55,687 nucleotides of DNA from Bacteroidales bacterium (GCA_025361285.1 JANYAP010000053.1:1-55687), one strand, 5' to 3'; shown: positions 16,417 to 27,070, counted from the stretch's first letter. A program made the numbers and translations. Notes: generated from the sequence alone by a model not told the origin.

Positions 16417-18570
16417 TCATTCAATAATCTTCATCTCATCTACCAACCTTTTCGAATCGGCAAATTTATCGATTATAAACAACACGTAACGAATATCGAC
16501 ACATATAGTTTTTTGAATATCAGGCTCGTATGCAATATCGCCACTCATAGCTTCCCAGTTACCATCAAACGCCAATCCAACTAGTTCGCCGTTGGCATTT
16601 AAAACTGGGCTACCCGAGTTGCCACCAGTAATATCGTTATTAGTAGTAAAGCCAACTCGCATTTCGCCGTTATAACCATATCTACTGTAATCCTTCGATT
16701 TATATAATGCTTTTAATTTTGCAGGAACCACAAACTCAAAGCTCGTAGAGTCTTCTTTCTCCATAATTCCTTTAAGGGTAGTGTAATAGCTATAATGCAC
16801 AGCATCGCGAGGAAAATAATCGCCAACTTTGCCATAACTCATTCGCATTGTGAAATTTGCGTCGGGATAAAAAACTTTAGCCGAATCCATTTCTAAAGTT
16901 CCAGCGATATACTGGCGGTTGGCACGATCAATTTTACCGTCGAATTCGTTAATAACTCCATAAACACTGTAATATGTACGTGCTATTAACTCAGTAACCT
17001 TAAAAATTGGGTCGCGCTGTAAAGTCTTCATTTTGGGATTGTTAAGAAACTCTATTAATTTCTGCTCATCGGAAAAGATAGATTTAACGTAAAGTTTTTC
17101 GGTATATTTATCGTAGTTACCTTTGTACTTCTTAGTTATTTCGCTATAAAAATCGGGATGTAAGTCCTTGTCAACGTTTTCGTAATACAGTTTAAACATT
17201 GCCGCTGCAACCTTTTTGTCGGTGGGCGTAGAATAATCGCGAAAATGATCTTTTGTTTTCAGTCGCAAAGCCTGACTTATCACCCTTATTTTCTGCAAAC
17301 TATCGGGTTCGTTTGTTAGAACATTGTAAAACATAAAATACTGCGATGCTAACTCAAGAATTTCGGTTGATTGAAAAAACGCTTCGTTAATGTACTGCAT
17401 TGCATGATAATACTGCTTTCGGGCTGTGGTAGCTTCCTCAATTGCAGGTAGCACCTTTAAGTATTTCGTTTTTCGAATAGGATTAGCATTCAGCCATTTG
17501 CGAAATGTGTCCTCCTGATCTCGTTTCTTTTCCATAACTTTTAAAGCGTTAAGCCCGCTATTCTGGCCGATTGAGTATTTCCAATAGTTTGACGATTCGC
17601 TATATTTGGCGGCGTATTTAATACGGATTGATGGATTTGTCATCATGTCCTTCAGAAGAATATCCTGACGGATACCACGAATTTTTACCCTGTCGGGATT
17701 AACAATATCTATTAATTCCTGAACACTCCACGATGTCATATATCTATCGGTACCACCCGGGTAGCCAAGTATCATAGTAAAATCGTTCTTCTCAACACCT
17801 TTAAGCGAAATGGATAAAAACTTTTTTGGTTTAAGTGGTACATTTAGAGGCGAATATACTGCCGATTTACCTTCGGCGTTGGCGTATACGCGAAAAACAC
17901 TAAAATCGCCAGTATGGCGTGGCCACATCCAATTGTCGGTATCGCCACCAAACTTACCTATCGACGATGGTGGCGTGCCAACCAAGCGAACATCGGTGTA
18001 AACATCGTATATGAGTAAATAGAAATTATTGCCACCAAAAAAACTCGAAACTACTGCCTTATAGTTAGTTCCATCAACAGCAGCCTGTTTAATACCTTCC
18101 GAAATCTCATCTATTTTAGCCTCTCGTTCTTCCTCCGAAAGCTTACCCTTTAGTTCAGGAATAATTTTACTTGTAACATCCTCAATTTTAACGAGAAACG
18201 TTGCCGAAACATTTGGTGTAGGAAGTTCGTCTTGGAATGTTTTTGCCCAAAATCCATTCTCGAGATAATTGTGCTCTATTGAAGAGTGATACTGAATAGC
18301 CTCATAACCACAGTGATGATTGGTAAGAATAAGCCCTTGGTCGGAAACTATTTCGCCAGTACAGCCCGATCCGAAAATAACAATAGCGTCCTTCAAACTC
18401 GATTTGTTGATACTGTATATATCCTCGGCCGAAAGCTTGCAGCCCATGCCTTGCATTTTGTTAATATTCAACTGCTCAATAAGAGGCAGCAACCACATGC
18501 CTTCATCGGCGCGTAAGTAATTGATTGAAAGTGTAATACTTACGACTAAAAAGGAAGCAAATTTCTTCAT
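16417..18570 (-). CDS. S46-family dipeptidyl-peptidase, DPP7-type
   Basis: A 717-residue serine exopeptidase that removes dipeptides from peptides in the periplasm. A signal peptide covers about residues 1-21. The catalytic His85 is in LTNHHCGY, the Asp lies in the GDTDNWMWPRHTGDF block and Ser652 is in GGNSGSP. Eighteen residues after the Ser the sequence reads FDGNW, placing Gly670 where Porphyromonas DPP7 has Gly673 and DPP11 has Arg673. This predicts a preference for hydrophobic or neutral residues at P1 rather than Asp/Glu. It supports growth on peptides, in keeping with the amino-acid permease elsewhere in the window. Length is normal and the gene appears intact and monocistronic. Confidence 0.93.
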   Translation of the reverse strand: MKKFASFLVVSITLSINYLRADEGMWLLPLIEQLNINKMQGMGCKLSAEDIYSINKSSLKDAIVIFGSGCTGEIVSDQGLILTNHHCGYEAIQYHSSIEHNYLENGFWAKTFQDELPTPNVSATFLVKIEDVTSKIIPELKGKLSEEEREAKIDEISEGIKQAAVDGTNYKAVVSSFFGGNNFYLLIYDVYTDVRLVGTPPSSIGKFGGDTDNWMWPRHTGDFSVFRVYANAEGKSAVYSPLNVPLKPKKFLSISLKGVEKNDFTMILGYPGGTDRYMTSWSVQELIDIVNPDRVKIRGIRQDILLKDMMTNPSIRIKYAAKYSESSNYWKYSIGQNSGLNALKVMEKKRDQEDTFRKWLNANPIRKTKYLKVLPAIEEATTARKQYYHAMQYINEAFFQSTEILELASQYFMFYNVLTNEPDSLQKIRVISQALRLKTKDHFRDYSTPTDKKVAAAMFKLYYENVDKDLHPDFYSEITKKYKGNYDKYTEKLYVKSIFSDEQKLIEFLNNPKMKTLQRDPIFKVTELIARTYYSVYGVINEFDGKIDRANRQYIAGTLEMDSAKVFYPDANFTMRMSYGKVGDYFPRDAVHYSYYTTLKGIMEKEDSTSFEFVVPAKLKALYKSKDYSRYGYNGEMRVGFTTNNDITGGNSGSPVLNANGELVGLAFDGNWEAMSGDIAYEPDIQKTICVDIRYVLFIIDKFADSKRLVDEMKIIE

Positions 18571-18672
18571 TTTAAATATTTTTATCTTTTAAAATACAAT
18601 ATACGATTTTTTTGAAGCTTTTCAAAATGAAGGTTTTTAAATAATAGCGGGTAGAAATAATAAAAATTATAC

Positions 18673-18706
18673 CAAAAAAAAGCCACCATTTTTACAGGTA
18701 GCTTTT
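18673..18706 (-). terminator. Rho-independent terminator of the rimP-nusA-infB operon
   Basis: Read on the minus strand, AAAAGC-ACC pairs with GGT-GCTTTT and is followed by a run of about eight T. It lies 23 bases after the infB stop. Confidence 0.8.
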
Positions 18707-18728
18707 ACATTATTTGAGTAAGGTTTTT

Positions 18729-21700
18729 TTACAGTTTCTTCTTAACTTCTACTTGCGAGTATCCTTCAATAATGTCGCCAACCAAAATGCCGTCAAATTT
18801 GTGAATGTTTAAACCGCACTCATAGCCATTGGCAACCTCTTTAACATCGTCTTTAAAACGTTTCAACGACCCTAAATCGCCCGAATGTATAACAATGCCA
18901 TCGCGAATAACTCGTATTTTAGTGTTTCTGGTAATTTTGCCTTCGCGAACGTAACAGCCTGCAACAGTACCTACTTTGGTTATGGTAAATACTTCGCGTA
19001 TTTCAATGGTTGCCACAATCTCTTCGCGTATTTCTGGCGAAAGCATACCCTCCATAGCAGCTTTTAATTCTTCAATTGCATCGTAAATAATTGAGTACAA
19101 GCGAATATCTATCTGTTCTTTTTCGGCAAGTTTACGTGCATTAAGCGATGGACGTACCTGGAAGCCAATGATAATAGCATTTGAAGCGGCTGCCAGAAGA
19201 ACATCCGATTCGGATATTTGTCCTACGGCTTTATGAATAACATTTACTTGTATTTCTGGAGTTGAAAGCTTAATTAGTGAATCGGAAAGTGCTTCCACCG
19301 AGCCATCTACATCGCCTTTAACAATTACATTCAATTCCTGGAAGTTACCGATTGCTATGCGTCGACCAATTTCGTCGAGAGTAATATGTTTCTTAGTTCT
19401 AATACCTTGTTCGCGAATTAACTGACCGCGCTTAGTTGCAATTTCCTTTGCTTCCTTAATATCATTCATTACATTGAAGGTGTCGCCAGCCTGAGGAGCT
19501 CCATCGAGCCCAAGTATAAGAACTGGCGTGGCAGGACCAACAACTTTAACTTTCTGATTGCGCTCGTTGTACATTGCTTTTACGTGACCCACAAATGAGC
19601 CTGCAAGCACCACATCGCCTTGTTTTAGAGTACCTTGTTCAACTAATATGGTAACAACGTATCCCCTACCCTTATCCAACGACGACTCAATAACTGAACC
19701 CGATGCCTTTTTATTTGGGTTAGCTTTCAAATCGAGAAGTTCGGCTTCGAGCAATACTTTTTCGAGTAACAGGTCGATATTTAAGCCCGATTTTGCCGAT
19801 ATATCCTGCGATTGATACTTTCCACCCCAATCTTCAACAAGATAGTTGAGTTGAGCCAGCTCTTCCTTAATTTTTTCGGGATTAGCCTCGGGTTTATCAA
19901 CTTTGTTAATTGCAAATACAATAGGCACACCAGCTGCCGAGGCATGATTGATGGCTTCCTTAGTTTGAGGTTTCACGCCATCGTCGGCAGCAACCACAAT
20001 AATTACTACGTCGGTAATTTTTGCACCACGGGCACGCATAGCAGTAAACGCTTCGTGGCCAGGTGTATCGAGGAAAGTCATTTGCTTTCCGTTATCGAGC
20101 TTAACGCTATATGCACCAATATGTTGTGTAATGCCGCCAGCTTCTCCCGAAACTACGTTGGCACTACGAATAAAGTCGAGCAATTTGGTTTTACCGTGAT
20201 CGACGTGCCCCATTACGGTAACAATGGGTGGTCGAAACTCCAAATCTTCAGGTCGATCGGCAACTTCATCTTGCTTTATGGTTTCCTGTAAATCGATAGA
20301 AATAAACTCAACCTTATAATCAAATTCGTCGGCTACAAGTGCCATGGTTTCAGCATCTAACCGTTGATTGATAGATACAAATAAGCCCATGTTCATACAA
20401 GTTGCTATAACTTCGGTAACAGGTACGTCCATCATAGTTGCAAGTTCGTTAACCGAAACAAACTCAGTAACTTTGAGTATGTTTTTGTCTCTTTCCTGTT
20501 GATCGGCCTCATCCTGCATTCTCTGCGTAAATACATCGCGTTTATCACGACGATATTTCGAGGTTTTCGACTTATTTCCTTTATTAGTTAATCGAGCCAG
20601 AGTATCCTTAATTTGTTTTTGAACATCTTCCTCGCTAACCTCGGCACGCAATAATGGGCGGCGTTTTTTCTTGTCGAGAACAGCTCCCGAACCCGCTGGT
20701 TTGGCGTTTTTATCTCGCTTAATAAGTACTGGGCCAGTTCCTGGTTTTTTATCTTTGGCAAGAACAATAGGGCGCTGTTCCTTATTGGCAGGAGCTACAA
20801 TATTTACTTTCTCTTTAAGTTTTTTAATACGAGTGCGTTTTTTGCGCAAATCGTGTTCGCTTTGAGTTGTGGACGCGGGTTTGTCGGATGGTAATTCAAT
20901 TCGACCAACCACTGTTGGGCCAGCAAGTTTCTTTGATTGCGCTCTAATTACCTTAGGACCTGTTGATTGTGTATCATTTTCATCCTCAATAACTTCGTCT
21001 TCAATTTCGGCTTGGTTATCGTCCATCGACGCATTCTGTCGTGATCCTTCAGCCTTATTAGCAGTGGTCGCTCTTGCCTGATGATGTCGTTCCTTTCGTT
21101 CAACATCACGTTGTTCTTTCGATTTTTTTGCTGGGCGAGTACGCTGATTTATAGCATCTAAATCTATTCGTCCTACTACGCGAATGTCGCTTTCAAGGTC
21201 GGAAACCAATGTAAGCGAGTCTTCTGCAACTACTTTAGCTACAATTGGTGGCGCAACAACGGGTTTTGGATGATGTACTTTTTCCTCTTTTACTTTTTCC
21301 TTCTTAACCTCCTTTTTAGCCTCTTCGGGAATAACAGTCTCGCTTTCAGCAATATGCACTGTTTCCTTTTTCGGTTTATGCTCTTTTACTGCAACAGGTT
21401 GTTCATCAACAGCCTTTACTGGTTTGGGTTGAATAATCTCTTGAGCTTCGGCTTGAGGCTTAGAATCCGCTTTTTTCGGTTTATTGAGATTATCGATATC
21501 GATTTTACCTACAATTTTTACATCTGGCTCTTTATCGCGTTTTGTGTCGTAAATTAAAGGAGCCATTTTGCCTGTGCTCGAATCTTTAATAAGAATCTCC
21601 TTTTCAACACTTTCTTCATCATCAATAGTTTCACCTTCGTGAGCTTCGATGGTAACTGCTTCTTTTTTCTCCCTGAAACTGCGGAGATTAACTTTCTCAG

Positions 21701-21890
21701 ACTCTTTTTTTGCGTTAACGTCGGAGCTGTATTCTTTGTTTAAAAGATCGTACAGGTCGGGCGCAACCTTTGTGTTAGGGTTCGATTCGATATCGTGACC
21801 TTTTTTCTTCAGGTAATCAACGATAGTACTAATCCCAACGTTAAATTCACTGGCTAATTTACTAAGTCTTATTTCTTTCTTTTCTGTCAT
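18729..21890 (-). CDS. infB: Translation initiation factor IF-2
   Basis: A GTPase that places initiator tRNA on the 30S subunit. Residues 1-55 are the IF2_N module ([23 protein letters not shown]). Then comes a long, charged, lysine/glutamate-rich linker of about 480 residues, typical of Bacteroidetes IF-2. The G domain has GHVDHGKT (about residue 560), DTPGHEAF and NKVDKP, followed by domains II, III and IV to residue 1053. It is last in the rimP-nusA-infB operon, 68 bases after nusA, and is followed by a terminator. The length is normal for the phylum. Confidence 0.98.
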   Translation of the reverse strand: MTEKKEIRLSKLASEFNVGISTIVDYLKKKGHDIESNPNTKVAPDLYDLLNKEYSSDVNAKKESEKVNLRSFREKKEAVTIEAHEGETIDDEESVEKEILIKDSSTGKMAPLIYDTKRDKEPDVKIVGKIDIDNLNKPKKADSKPQAEAQEIIQPKPVKAVDEQPVAVKEHKPKKETVHIAESETVIPEEAKKEVKKEKVKEEKVHHPKPVVAPPIVAKVVAEDSLTLVSDLESDIRVVGRIDLDAINQRTRPAKKSKEQRDVERKERHHQARATTANKAEGSRQNASMDDNQAEIEDEVIEDENDTQSTGPKVIRAQSKKLAGPTVVGRIELPSDKPASTTQSEHDLRKKRTRIKKLKEKVNIVAPANKEQRPIVLAKDKKPGTGPVLIKRDKNAKPAGSGAVLDKKKRRPLLRAEVSEEDVQKQIKDTLARLTNKGNKSKTSKYRRDKRDVFTQRMQDEADQQERDKNILKVTEFVSVNELATMMDVPVTEVIATCMNMGLFVSINQRLDAETMALVADEFDYKVEFISIDLQETIKQDEVADRPEDLEFRPPIVTVMGHVDHGKTKLLDFIRSANVVSGEAGGITQHIGAYSVKLDNGKQMTFLDTPGHEAFTAMRARGAKITDVVIIVVAADDGVKPQTKEAINHASAAGVPIVFAINKVDKPEANPEKIKEELAQLNYLVEDWGGKYQSQDISAKSGLNIDLLLEKVLLEAELLDLKANPNKKASGSVIESSLDKGRGYVVTILVEQGTLKQGDVVLAGSFVGHVKAMYNERNQKVKVVGPATPVLILGLDGAPQAGDTFNVMNDIKEAKEIATKRGQLIREQGIRTKKHITLDEIGRRIAIGNFQELNVIVKGDVDGSVEALSDSLIKLSTPEIQVNVIHKAVGQISESDVLLAAASNAIIIGFQVRPSLNARKLAEKEQIDIRLYSIIYDAIEELKAAMEGMLSPEIREEIVATIEIREVFTITKVGTVAGCYVREGKITRNTKIRVIRDGIVIHSGDLGSLKRFKDDVKEVANGYECGLNIHKFDGILVGDIIEGYSQVEVKKKL

Positions 21891-21958
21891 ACGATAACCC
21901 CTGTATTTAATATAATTCCGCAGTATTCGAGTTGCTAAGATACAATATATGAGCGATG

Positions 21959-23197
21959 TTACTCAAATTCGGTACGTATAATTCTAATTACTTCGCGTAT
22001 TGTTTCTTCTTCTAAATCGGTTCTTTTCACAAGATCCTCTACACCAAGCTCCAGTACGCTCTTGGCTGTATCGCAACCTACGGCTTTAAGTTCGTCGATA
22101 ATCCAGCCGTCGATTTCATCGGAGAAATCGTCGAGGTTAACATCTTCATCGTCTTCATCTTCCGATTCGCGGTAAACGTCAATTTCGTATCCGGTAAGTT
22201 GGCTTGCAAGTTTAATGTTTAAGCCACTTTTACCAATAGCTAGCGACACCTCGGTAGGTTTTAGATATACCTCGGCGCGTTTGTTGGCTTCGTTAAGCTT
22301 TATCGATGATATTTTTGCAGGACTTAACGACCGAGTAATAAACAATTGAATATTACTGGTATAGTTAATTACATCGATATTTTCGTTTCCTAATTCGCGC
22401 ACAATACCGTGTATTCGCGAACCCTTCATACCTACGCAGGCACCTACAGGGTCGATACGTTCGTCGTACGATTCAACTGCAACTTTGGCGCGTTCGCCTG
22501 GTATGCGTACTATTTTCTTTATAATAATTAAACCGTCGAATATTTCGGGAACTTCTAGCTCAAACAGGCGCTCGAGGAAAACGGGCGAAGTTCGAGAAAG
22601 TACAATTAACGGATTATTATTTTTCATTTCAACCCTAAGCACAACTGCTCTAATAGGATCGCCTTTGCGAAAATGATCGCTTGGTATTTGTTCGGTTTTC
22701 GGAACTATTAGTTCGTTGCCGTCGTCGTCGAGAACAAGTATTTCGCGCTTCCAAACCTGATATACTTCGCCTGTAACAATTTCGCCTACGCGATCTTTGT
22801 ATTTTCCGAAGATATTACCTTTTTCGAGTTCCAAAATACGCGATGTAAGGTTTTGACGGAGCGATAGTATAGCACGACGTCCAAAGTCGAAAAACTTAAC
22901 TTCGTCGGTAACATCTTCGCCAACTTCGTAATCGTCGTCTATTTTCTTTGCATCGGAAATAGTAATTTGCAAGTTTGGGTCGGTTATCTCGGTATCTTCA
23001 ACAACGGCGCGGTTACGCCATATTTCGAAATCGCCCTTATCGATATTAATAATGATGTCGAAATTGGTATCGGTACCATATTTTTTCAATAACATGCTTC
23101 GAAACACATCTTCCAGAACGCTCATCATTGTTGCTCTGTCGATGTTTTTTAATTCTTTAAATTCTGAGAATGTTTCTATCAAATTCAGATTTTCCAT
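21959..23197 (-). CDS. nusA: Transcription termination/antitermination protein NusA
   Basis: NusA binds RNA polymerase and nascent RNA and controls pausing, termination and antitermination. The 412 residues contain the N-terminal polymerase-binding domain (about 1-125), an S1 domain (near GEIVTGEVYQVWKREIL), and two KH domains (VGACVGMKGSRI near 277 and LAIGKSGLNIKLA near 320). An acidic stretch (SEDEDDEDVNLDDFSDE) and a short helix-hairpin-helix-like tail follow. It lacks the full pair of E. coli-type C-terminal acidic repeats, as is normal here. It lies between rimP (25 bases upstream) and infB. Confidence 0.98.
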   Translation of the reverse strand: MENLNLIETFSEFKELKNIDRATMMSVLEDVFRSMLLKKYGTDTNFDIIINIDKGDFEIWRNRAVVEDTEITDPNLQITISDAKKIDDDYEVGEDVTDEVKFFDFGRRAILSLRQNLTSRILELEKGNIFGKYKDRVGEIVTGEVYQVWKREILVLDDDGNELIVPKTEQIPSDHFRKGDPIRAVVLRVEMKNNNPLIVLSRTSPVFLERLFELEVPEIFDGLIIIKKIVRIPGERAKVAVESYDERIDPVGACVGMKGSRIHGIVRELGNENIDVINYTSNIQLFITRSLSPAKISSIKLNEANKRAEVYLKPTEVSLAIGKSGLNIKLASQLTGYEIDVYRESEDEDDEDVNLDDFSDEIDGWIIDELKAVGCDTAKSVLELGVEDLVKRTDLEEETIREVIRIIRTEFE

Positions 23198-23222
23198 TGT
23201 GTATGTCCTTTTACTATCGTGA

Positions 23223-23687
23223 TTAAAAGTTTATGACAACTTTTGTCGATTTAACTTCGTGTAATGATATGATAACTAATTCGGTAACCAATTCGGGGCG
23301 TTTTTTTCCCTCGGCTTTAATTTTCTTTTGTACTTCTAATGTAAATGTTTCATTTTCAGCAGTAATCATTTTCCCCACAGTCTTAAGGCCATTTGCAAAT
23401 ACAACTTCAACATTGCGCCCTATGTTTTTAATGTATTGTTGCCAAACCTTAAAAGGTAGCGATAGCCCTGGCGACGACACTTCCAGTTCATAATCTTCAT
23501 CTTCTCTATTAAAGTTGGCTTCTATAGCTCTGCTTAGCTTAACACACTCGGTAATGTTAGTACCTGACATGCTGTCTATTAGCACTGTAATACTATTACT
23601 AGGCGAAACTGAAATTTCCACCTCAAAGAGGTCGGTTTGCTTTAAATATTCCGACACAAACTCTCTAATTTGCTGAACAGTAATCAT
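23223..23687 (-). CDS. rimP: Ribosome maturation factor RimP
   Basis: A 154-residue assembly factor for the 30S subunit. The N-terminal alpha/beta domain contains the family block EDYELEVSSPGLSLPF (about 79-94), followed by a small SH3-like C-terminal domain. It is first in the conserved rimP-nusA-infB operon, 25 bases before nusA. Its leader has a clear promoter (23746-23776) and a stable UUCG-loop hairpin that ends 13 bases before the ATG, so access to the start may depend on this fold. Confidence 0.96.
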   Translation of the reverse strand: MITVQQIREFVSEYLKQTDLFEVEISVSPSNSITVLIDSMSGTNITECVKLSRAIEANFNREDEDYELEVSSPGLSLPFKVWQQYIKNIGRNVEVVFANGLKTVGKMITAENETFTLEVQKKIKAEGKKRPELVTELVIISLHEVKSTKVVINF

Positions 23688-23700
23688 AATATTAATAAAA

Positions 23701-23720
23701 TAGGGGACCGAAGCCCCCTA
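23701..23720 (-). promoter_or_regulatory. Leader hairpin with C(UUCG)G tetraloop before rimP
   Basis: On the minus strand TAGGGGGCTTCGGTCCCCTA folds into an 8-bp stem (one G-U pair) closed by a C(UUCG)G loop, an exceptionally stable tetraloop. It lies between the promoter and the rimP ATG, with no T-run after it, so it is not a terminator. A role in translation control or mRNA stability is inference. Confidence 0.75.
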
Positions 23721-23745
23721 ACGCGATTGAAAATTAAAATCGACA

Positions 23746-23776
23746 CAAAAGTATAACTTTTTATTTAATGTGCAAA
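23746..23776 (-). promoter_or_regulatory. Promoter of rimP-nusA-infB (TTTG-N19-TACTTTTG)
   Basis: On the minus strand TTTG (23773-23776) is followed after 19 bases by TACTTTTG (23746-23753). This matches both elements and the spacing of the Bacteroidetes primary sigma factor consensus. Confidence 0.75.
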
Positions 23777-23832
23777 ACATTTTATAATCATCAGAAATAC
23801 AGTAAATAAAAGTTTCGATGCAACTACTAAAC

Positions 23833-26800
23833 CTACATCTTATTAGGCTTCCACATATCCGATTGCTCTGATACCCAGAGCCTTAAAAAGCGTCGCCGGT
23901 TTACTCTATTTAAACGTATTGCTTCGAAGTAAATTATTATTTTTCGGAGTACATCGTAATACAATAATATGAACAAAAATGTACAGGTAAACCAAATAAA
24001 CACAAGGTTAAACCAGAAAGTATCGATAAAGTAATTGGCAATACGTTTAACAGGTGCATAGAAATGAGCCCTACCATTATTCGATTCGGGGGTACGAAAT
24101 ATCGCGTCCTTAGTTCGAACCATTTCGTTGTATTGAATATCAAATTCGAGTACTTCCTTTTCGTTAGCAACAATATCGGCCACTTGCCTATTGTAGTATT
24201 TATCCTTAAAATTGATAAACTGTTCTCTACCACCCAATTCGTAAACTAATCGGTAATAGTCGGCGTCGCGCTTAATAATTGCGCTATTATATATTGCAAC
24301 GTAATTGTTTTCAATAGTATTTAAATATTTATTTACACTTGCGCCAACTTTAGAGTTATATAAGGTATTCGATAAGCTATCGATAAGCGTTGGGGTTTGC
24401 ATTCCAAACTGATCGGATAATTTAAAAACTTCAGTTGTAATAATACCCAGTTTTTTTGAAAGTATAGTTTTATCTTTACCCGTTTTAGCTAACCGTTCAC
24501 ATTCGGCTTCGAGGTTTCGCAAGGCAGGTATAGCAAACGATTTGAAGTAATTAGCATTTTTTATTTGAGCCTCCGATTCGTAAAAATGTTTTTCGAACTT
24601 ATTACTTTTGAATTGCGTTACCATTAGCGCCTCGTAAGCCCAGCGCGAGGTCATAAAATCGCCAATAGCTGGCACGTTTTTCTCGGAGGCTATGTGATTA
24701 TGCATTTTATCGAAATCGACAACCACACCACTAAAAAGCAGTTGAGGAACCAAAATAAGTGGAACAAGTATGTATATGGTAACCACCGAATTAAGTCCCG
24801 ATGAAATATTTAAGCCTACTAAATTAGCCCAGCACGAGGTAGTAAAAAGAATAAGCGTATATTGCCAGAACATGCCCTTTATTTCGAGCATTGAATTGCT
24901 AATTACAACAAATACAACTGTTTGCAGAGCCGATATAGCGAAAAGAATAATGATTTTGGAAAACAGGTAACTCGACCGACTTAAATTCAGGAATTTTTCG
25001 CGTTTTAAAATTTTCCTATCCTTAAAAATTTCCTCGGCGCTAATAACCATGCCTAAAAACAACGACACAATTACCGCCATAAACAAAAAAGCTGGGATGT
25101 TTGGGTTTTCGCCAAAAATATAACGAGCCGCACCATCGAAAAACGTAAACCGCTTTGTAAAGTATGCCAGAATAAAGGCTAGCAAAGGAGCTTCGATAGT
25201 ATTAATGAATAAATATTGTTTATTATGAAGTTTTGCAAGTAAATCGCGGCGAAAAAAGAGCTGAAATTGCTTGTAATGACCCGGTATTTTGAAGTTGTTT
25301 CGGGGTATCGACGAGTCGTGCTCTCTCTTTGTTTTGCGCACTTCCACATCTATTTCGTCGATATATTTCTTGTACCATTCCTCGGGTGTAGTTTTACGCT
25401 TACGTGTTAATTTGCCGTTGGCGTCAACCACACGGGCTTCAACAATGCGCAATATCTGGTCGGCATTTATGTTACCGCAATTTAGGCATTCGCTTTCCTC
25501 GGCATCGGCAAAGTGCGACGCCCGTTTGAAATGCGTAATGGCCATTATAGGGTTTCCGTAGTATATAATACGCCCACCTTGATCCATTACCAGAAGTTTA
25601 TCGAGCATTTTAAATACGTCCGACGAAGGTTGATGAATGTTGGTAATTACCAACTTACCTTTTAAGGCTTGGCGTTTTAGTAATGTTAAAATTTTTTCGG
25701 AATCGGACGACGACAAGCCCGATGTAGGTTCGTCGACAAAAAGTATTGATGGTTCGCGAATTAACTCTAACGCAATATTAAGCCGTTTTCGCTGTCCTCC
25801 ACTAAGTATGGTTGTAAAAGCATCGCCAACATTAAGGTCGCGTGCCTCTAACAAATCGAAATCTACCAAAGCCCTCTCAACTACCATGGTTATTTGTTCG
25901 GTAGTATAATCGCTAAAGCAAAGTTTGGCGTTGAAATATAAGTTTTGAAAAACGGTTAATTCTTTAATTAAAAGGTCGTCCTGCGGAACAAAGCCAATAA
26001 CACCCTTTAACAACTCCTTATTTTCGTGAATATCGAAATCGTTAATTCTAATATGTCCTCGTTTGGGTTTAATATTACCATTGAGCACATTAAGTAATGT
26101 TGATTTGCCCGAACCGCTACCTCCAATAATACCTATTAATCGTCCCGAATCCTCCGAAAGATTAAATCGTTTCAAGCCATTACTGCTATTTCGGTAGCTA
26201 TATTCAATATCCTCGGCGGTAAATACAAAATTATTTTCCACTGCGGCTTGAATAAACCTTCCGGCCATTCTACTAAAATAAAGCGACCATATTTTTGAAC
26301 CTTTAATTACCGAACCAGCCGACCAAATATAAGAACGAAAAGGCTTAATATTGTGTCCGTTAATAAATAACACCATATTTCCGGAGTAGCGAAAAAGGTA
26401 TGTATTGGTGCTCGAAATATGCAGCACTACAATCCTTCCATCCATTTTTTCGCATTGCATGTGCTTTATATTCGGATTGTACGACGCTTCGTTGGCATCG
26501 ATAAAAAGAAGCATGTCGTTATCGGTAACCTTATGCAATTCGCCAAATGTAAATGCTTCAATGCTCCGAAAAATCAACTCGTCAATTTTCAATTCGCAAG
26601 CAATGCTGGTAACAATTTTAAGTTCGTTTCCAGTAAGAGCGGATCCTCGGTTAATAAAATCGAGCAAGTAAATAATAGCTATAAGCTTTTGTTCCTGCTC
26701 AAGCTCTTCGTTAATTTGCGAGCATAATTCAACAATTTTTGTGTCGTTGTAGGCATTTTGCTTAGTTGCTTCCACATCGCTCGTGTGCATTAATTCGGGG

Positions 26801-26979
26801 TGGAAGTTAGTAACCTGCTGATCGAAATAAGCGATGTATTTTTTCGCAATATCGTGGCTATATTGCCTATCGAGGTAATCCAACACAATACCGCGCTCGT
26901 TGTCGGAGAAGCCGTTTTTATTTACATCGGCAACTATTGCAAACAAACGCATTAAAGCTTTAAGGATAGTTTCGTTCAC
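23833..26979 (-). CDS. Large ABC transporter, ATPase fused to ABC2-type permease (ABCG-like)
   Basis: A 1048-residue protein. The first 270 residues are a helical region followed by a beta-rich domain, perhaps regulatory. The ATPase has Walker A GGSGSGKST (about 285), signature LSGGQRKRLNIAL (about 391) and Walker B ILFVDEPTSGLSSSD. The signature and the domain order (ATPase first, membrane domain second) resemble ABCG-type exporters. Membrane segments cluster at about 630-800, and a last segment lies near 985-1010 after a roughly 200-residue soluble insert. A four-cysteine-like cluster CLNCG lies near residue 505. Bacteroidetes homologues are of unknown substrate. The start is GTG at 26977-26979, only 12 bases after the T-run of the upstream hairpin, so there is no room for a separate promoter. 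Confidence 0.9.
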   Translation of the reverse strand: MNETILKALMRLFAIVADVNKNGFSDNERGIVLDYLDRQYSHDIAKKYIAYFDQQVTNFHPELMHTSDVEATKQNAYNDTKIVELCSQINEELEQEQKLIAIIYLLDFINRGSALTGNELKIVTSIACELKIDELIFRSIEAFTFGELHKVTDNDMLLFIDANEASYNPNIKHMQCEKMDGRIVVLHISSTNTYLFRYSGNMVLFINGHNIKPFRSYIWSAGSVIKGSKIWSLYFSRMAGRFIQAAVENNFVFTAEDIEYSYRNSSNGLKRFNLSEDSGRLIGIIGGSGSGKSTLLNVLNGNIKPKRGHIRINDFDIHENKELLKGVIGFVPQDDLLIKELTVFQNLYFNAKLCFSDYTTEQITMVVERALVDFDLLEARDLNVGDAFTTILSGGQRKRLNIALELIREPSILFVDEPTSGLSSSDSEKILTLLKRQALKGKLVITNIHQPSSDVFKMLDKLLVMDQGGRIIYYGNPIMAITHFKRASHFADAEESECLNCGNINADQILRIVEARVVDANGKLTRKRKTTPEEWYKKYIDEIDVEVRKTKREHDSSIPRNNFKIPGHYKQFQLFFRRDLLAKLHNKQYLFINTIEAPLLAFILAYFTKRFTFFDGAARYIFGENPNIPAFLFMAVIVSLFLGMVISAEEIFKDRKILKREKFLNLSRSSYLFSKIIILFAISALQTVVFVVISNSMLEIKGMFWQYTLILFTTSCWANLVGLNISSGLNSVVTIYILVPLILVPQLLFSGVVVDFDKMHNHIASEKNVPAIGDFMTSRWAYEALMVTQFKSNKFEKHFYESEAQIKNANYFKSFAIPALRNLEAECERLAKTGKDKTILSKKLGIITTEVFKLSDQFGMQTPTLIDSLSNTLYNSKVGASVNKYLNTIENNYVAIYNSAIIKRDADYYRLVYELGGREQFINFKDKYYNRQVADIVANEKEVLEFDIQYNEMVRTKDAIFRTPESNNGRAHFYAPVKRIANYFIDTFWFNLVFIWFTCTFLFILLYYDVLRKIIIYFEAIRLNRVNRRRFLRLWVSEQSDMWKPNKM

Positions 26980-26990
26980 GATTTATATGG

Positions 26991-27027
26991 TAATAAAAAC
27001 AGCCCTATGCAATAAGCCAGGGCTGTT
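26991..27027 (-). terminator. Terminator or attenuator between the lipoprotein and ABC transporter genes
   Basis: On the minus strand AACAGCCCT pairs perfectly with AGGGCTGTT (9 bp), followed by TTTTTATT. It follows the lipoprotein gene and immediately precedes the GTG start of the ABC transporter gene, so it could also regulate read-through. Confidence 0.8.
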
Positions 27028-27070
27028 AAGTGATAGAATTGAAATATGTTTCTTAAATACATTTATTTAA

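Noticed and set aside
19812-20291. Plus-strand ORF of 159 codons within infB
   Set aside because: It lies wholly antisense to the conserved GTPase domain of infB, where codon constraints produce open shadow frames.
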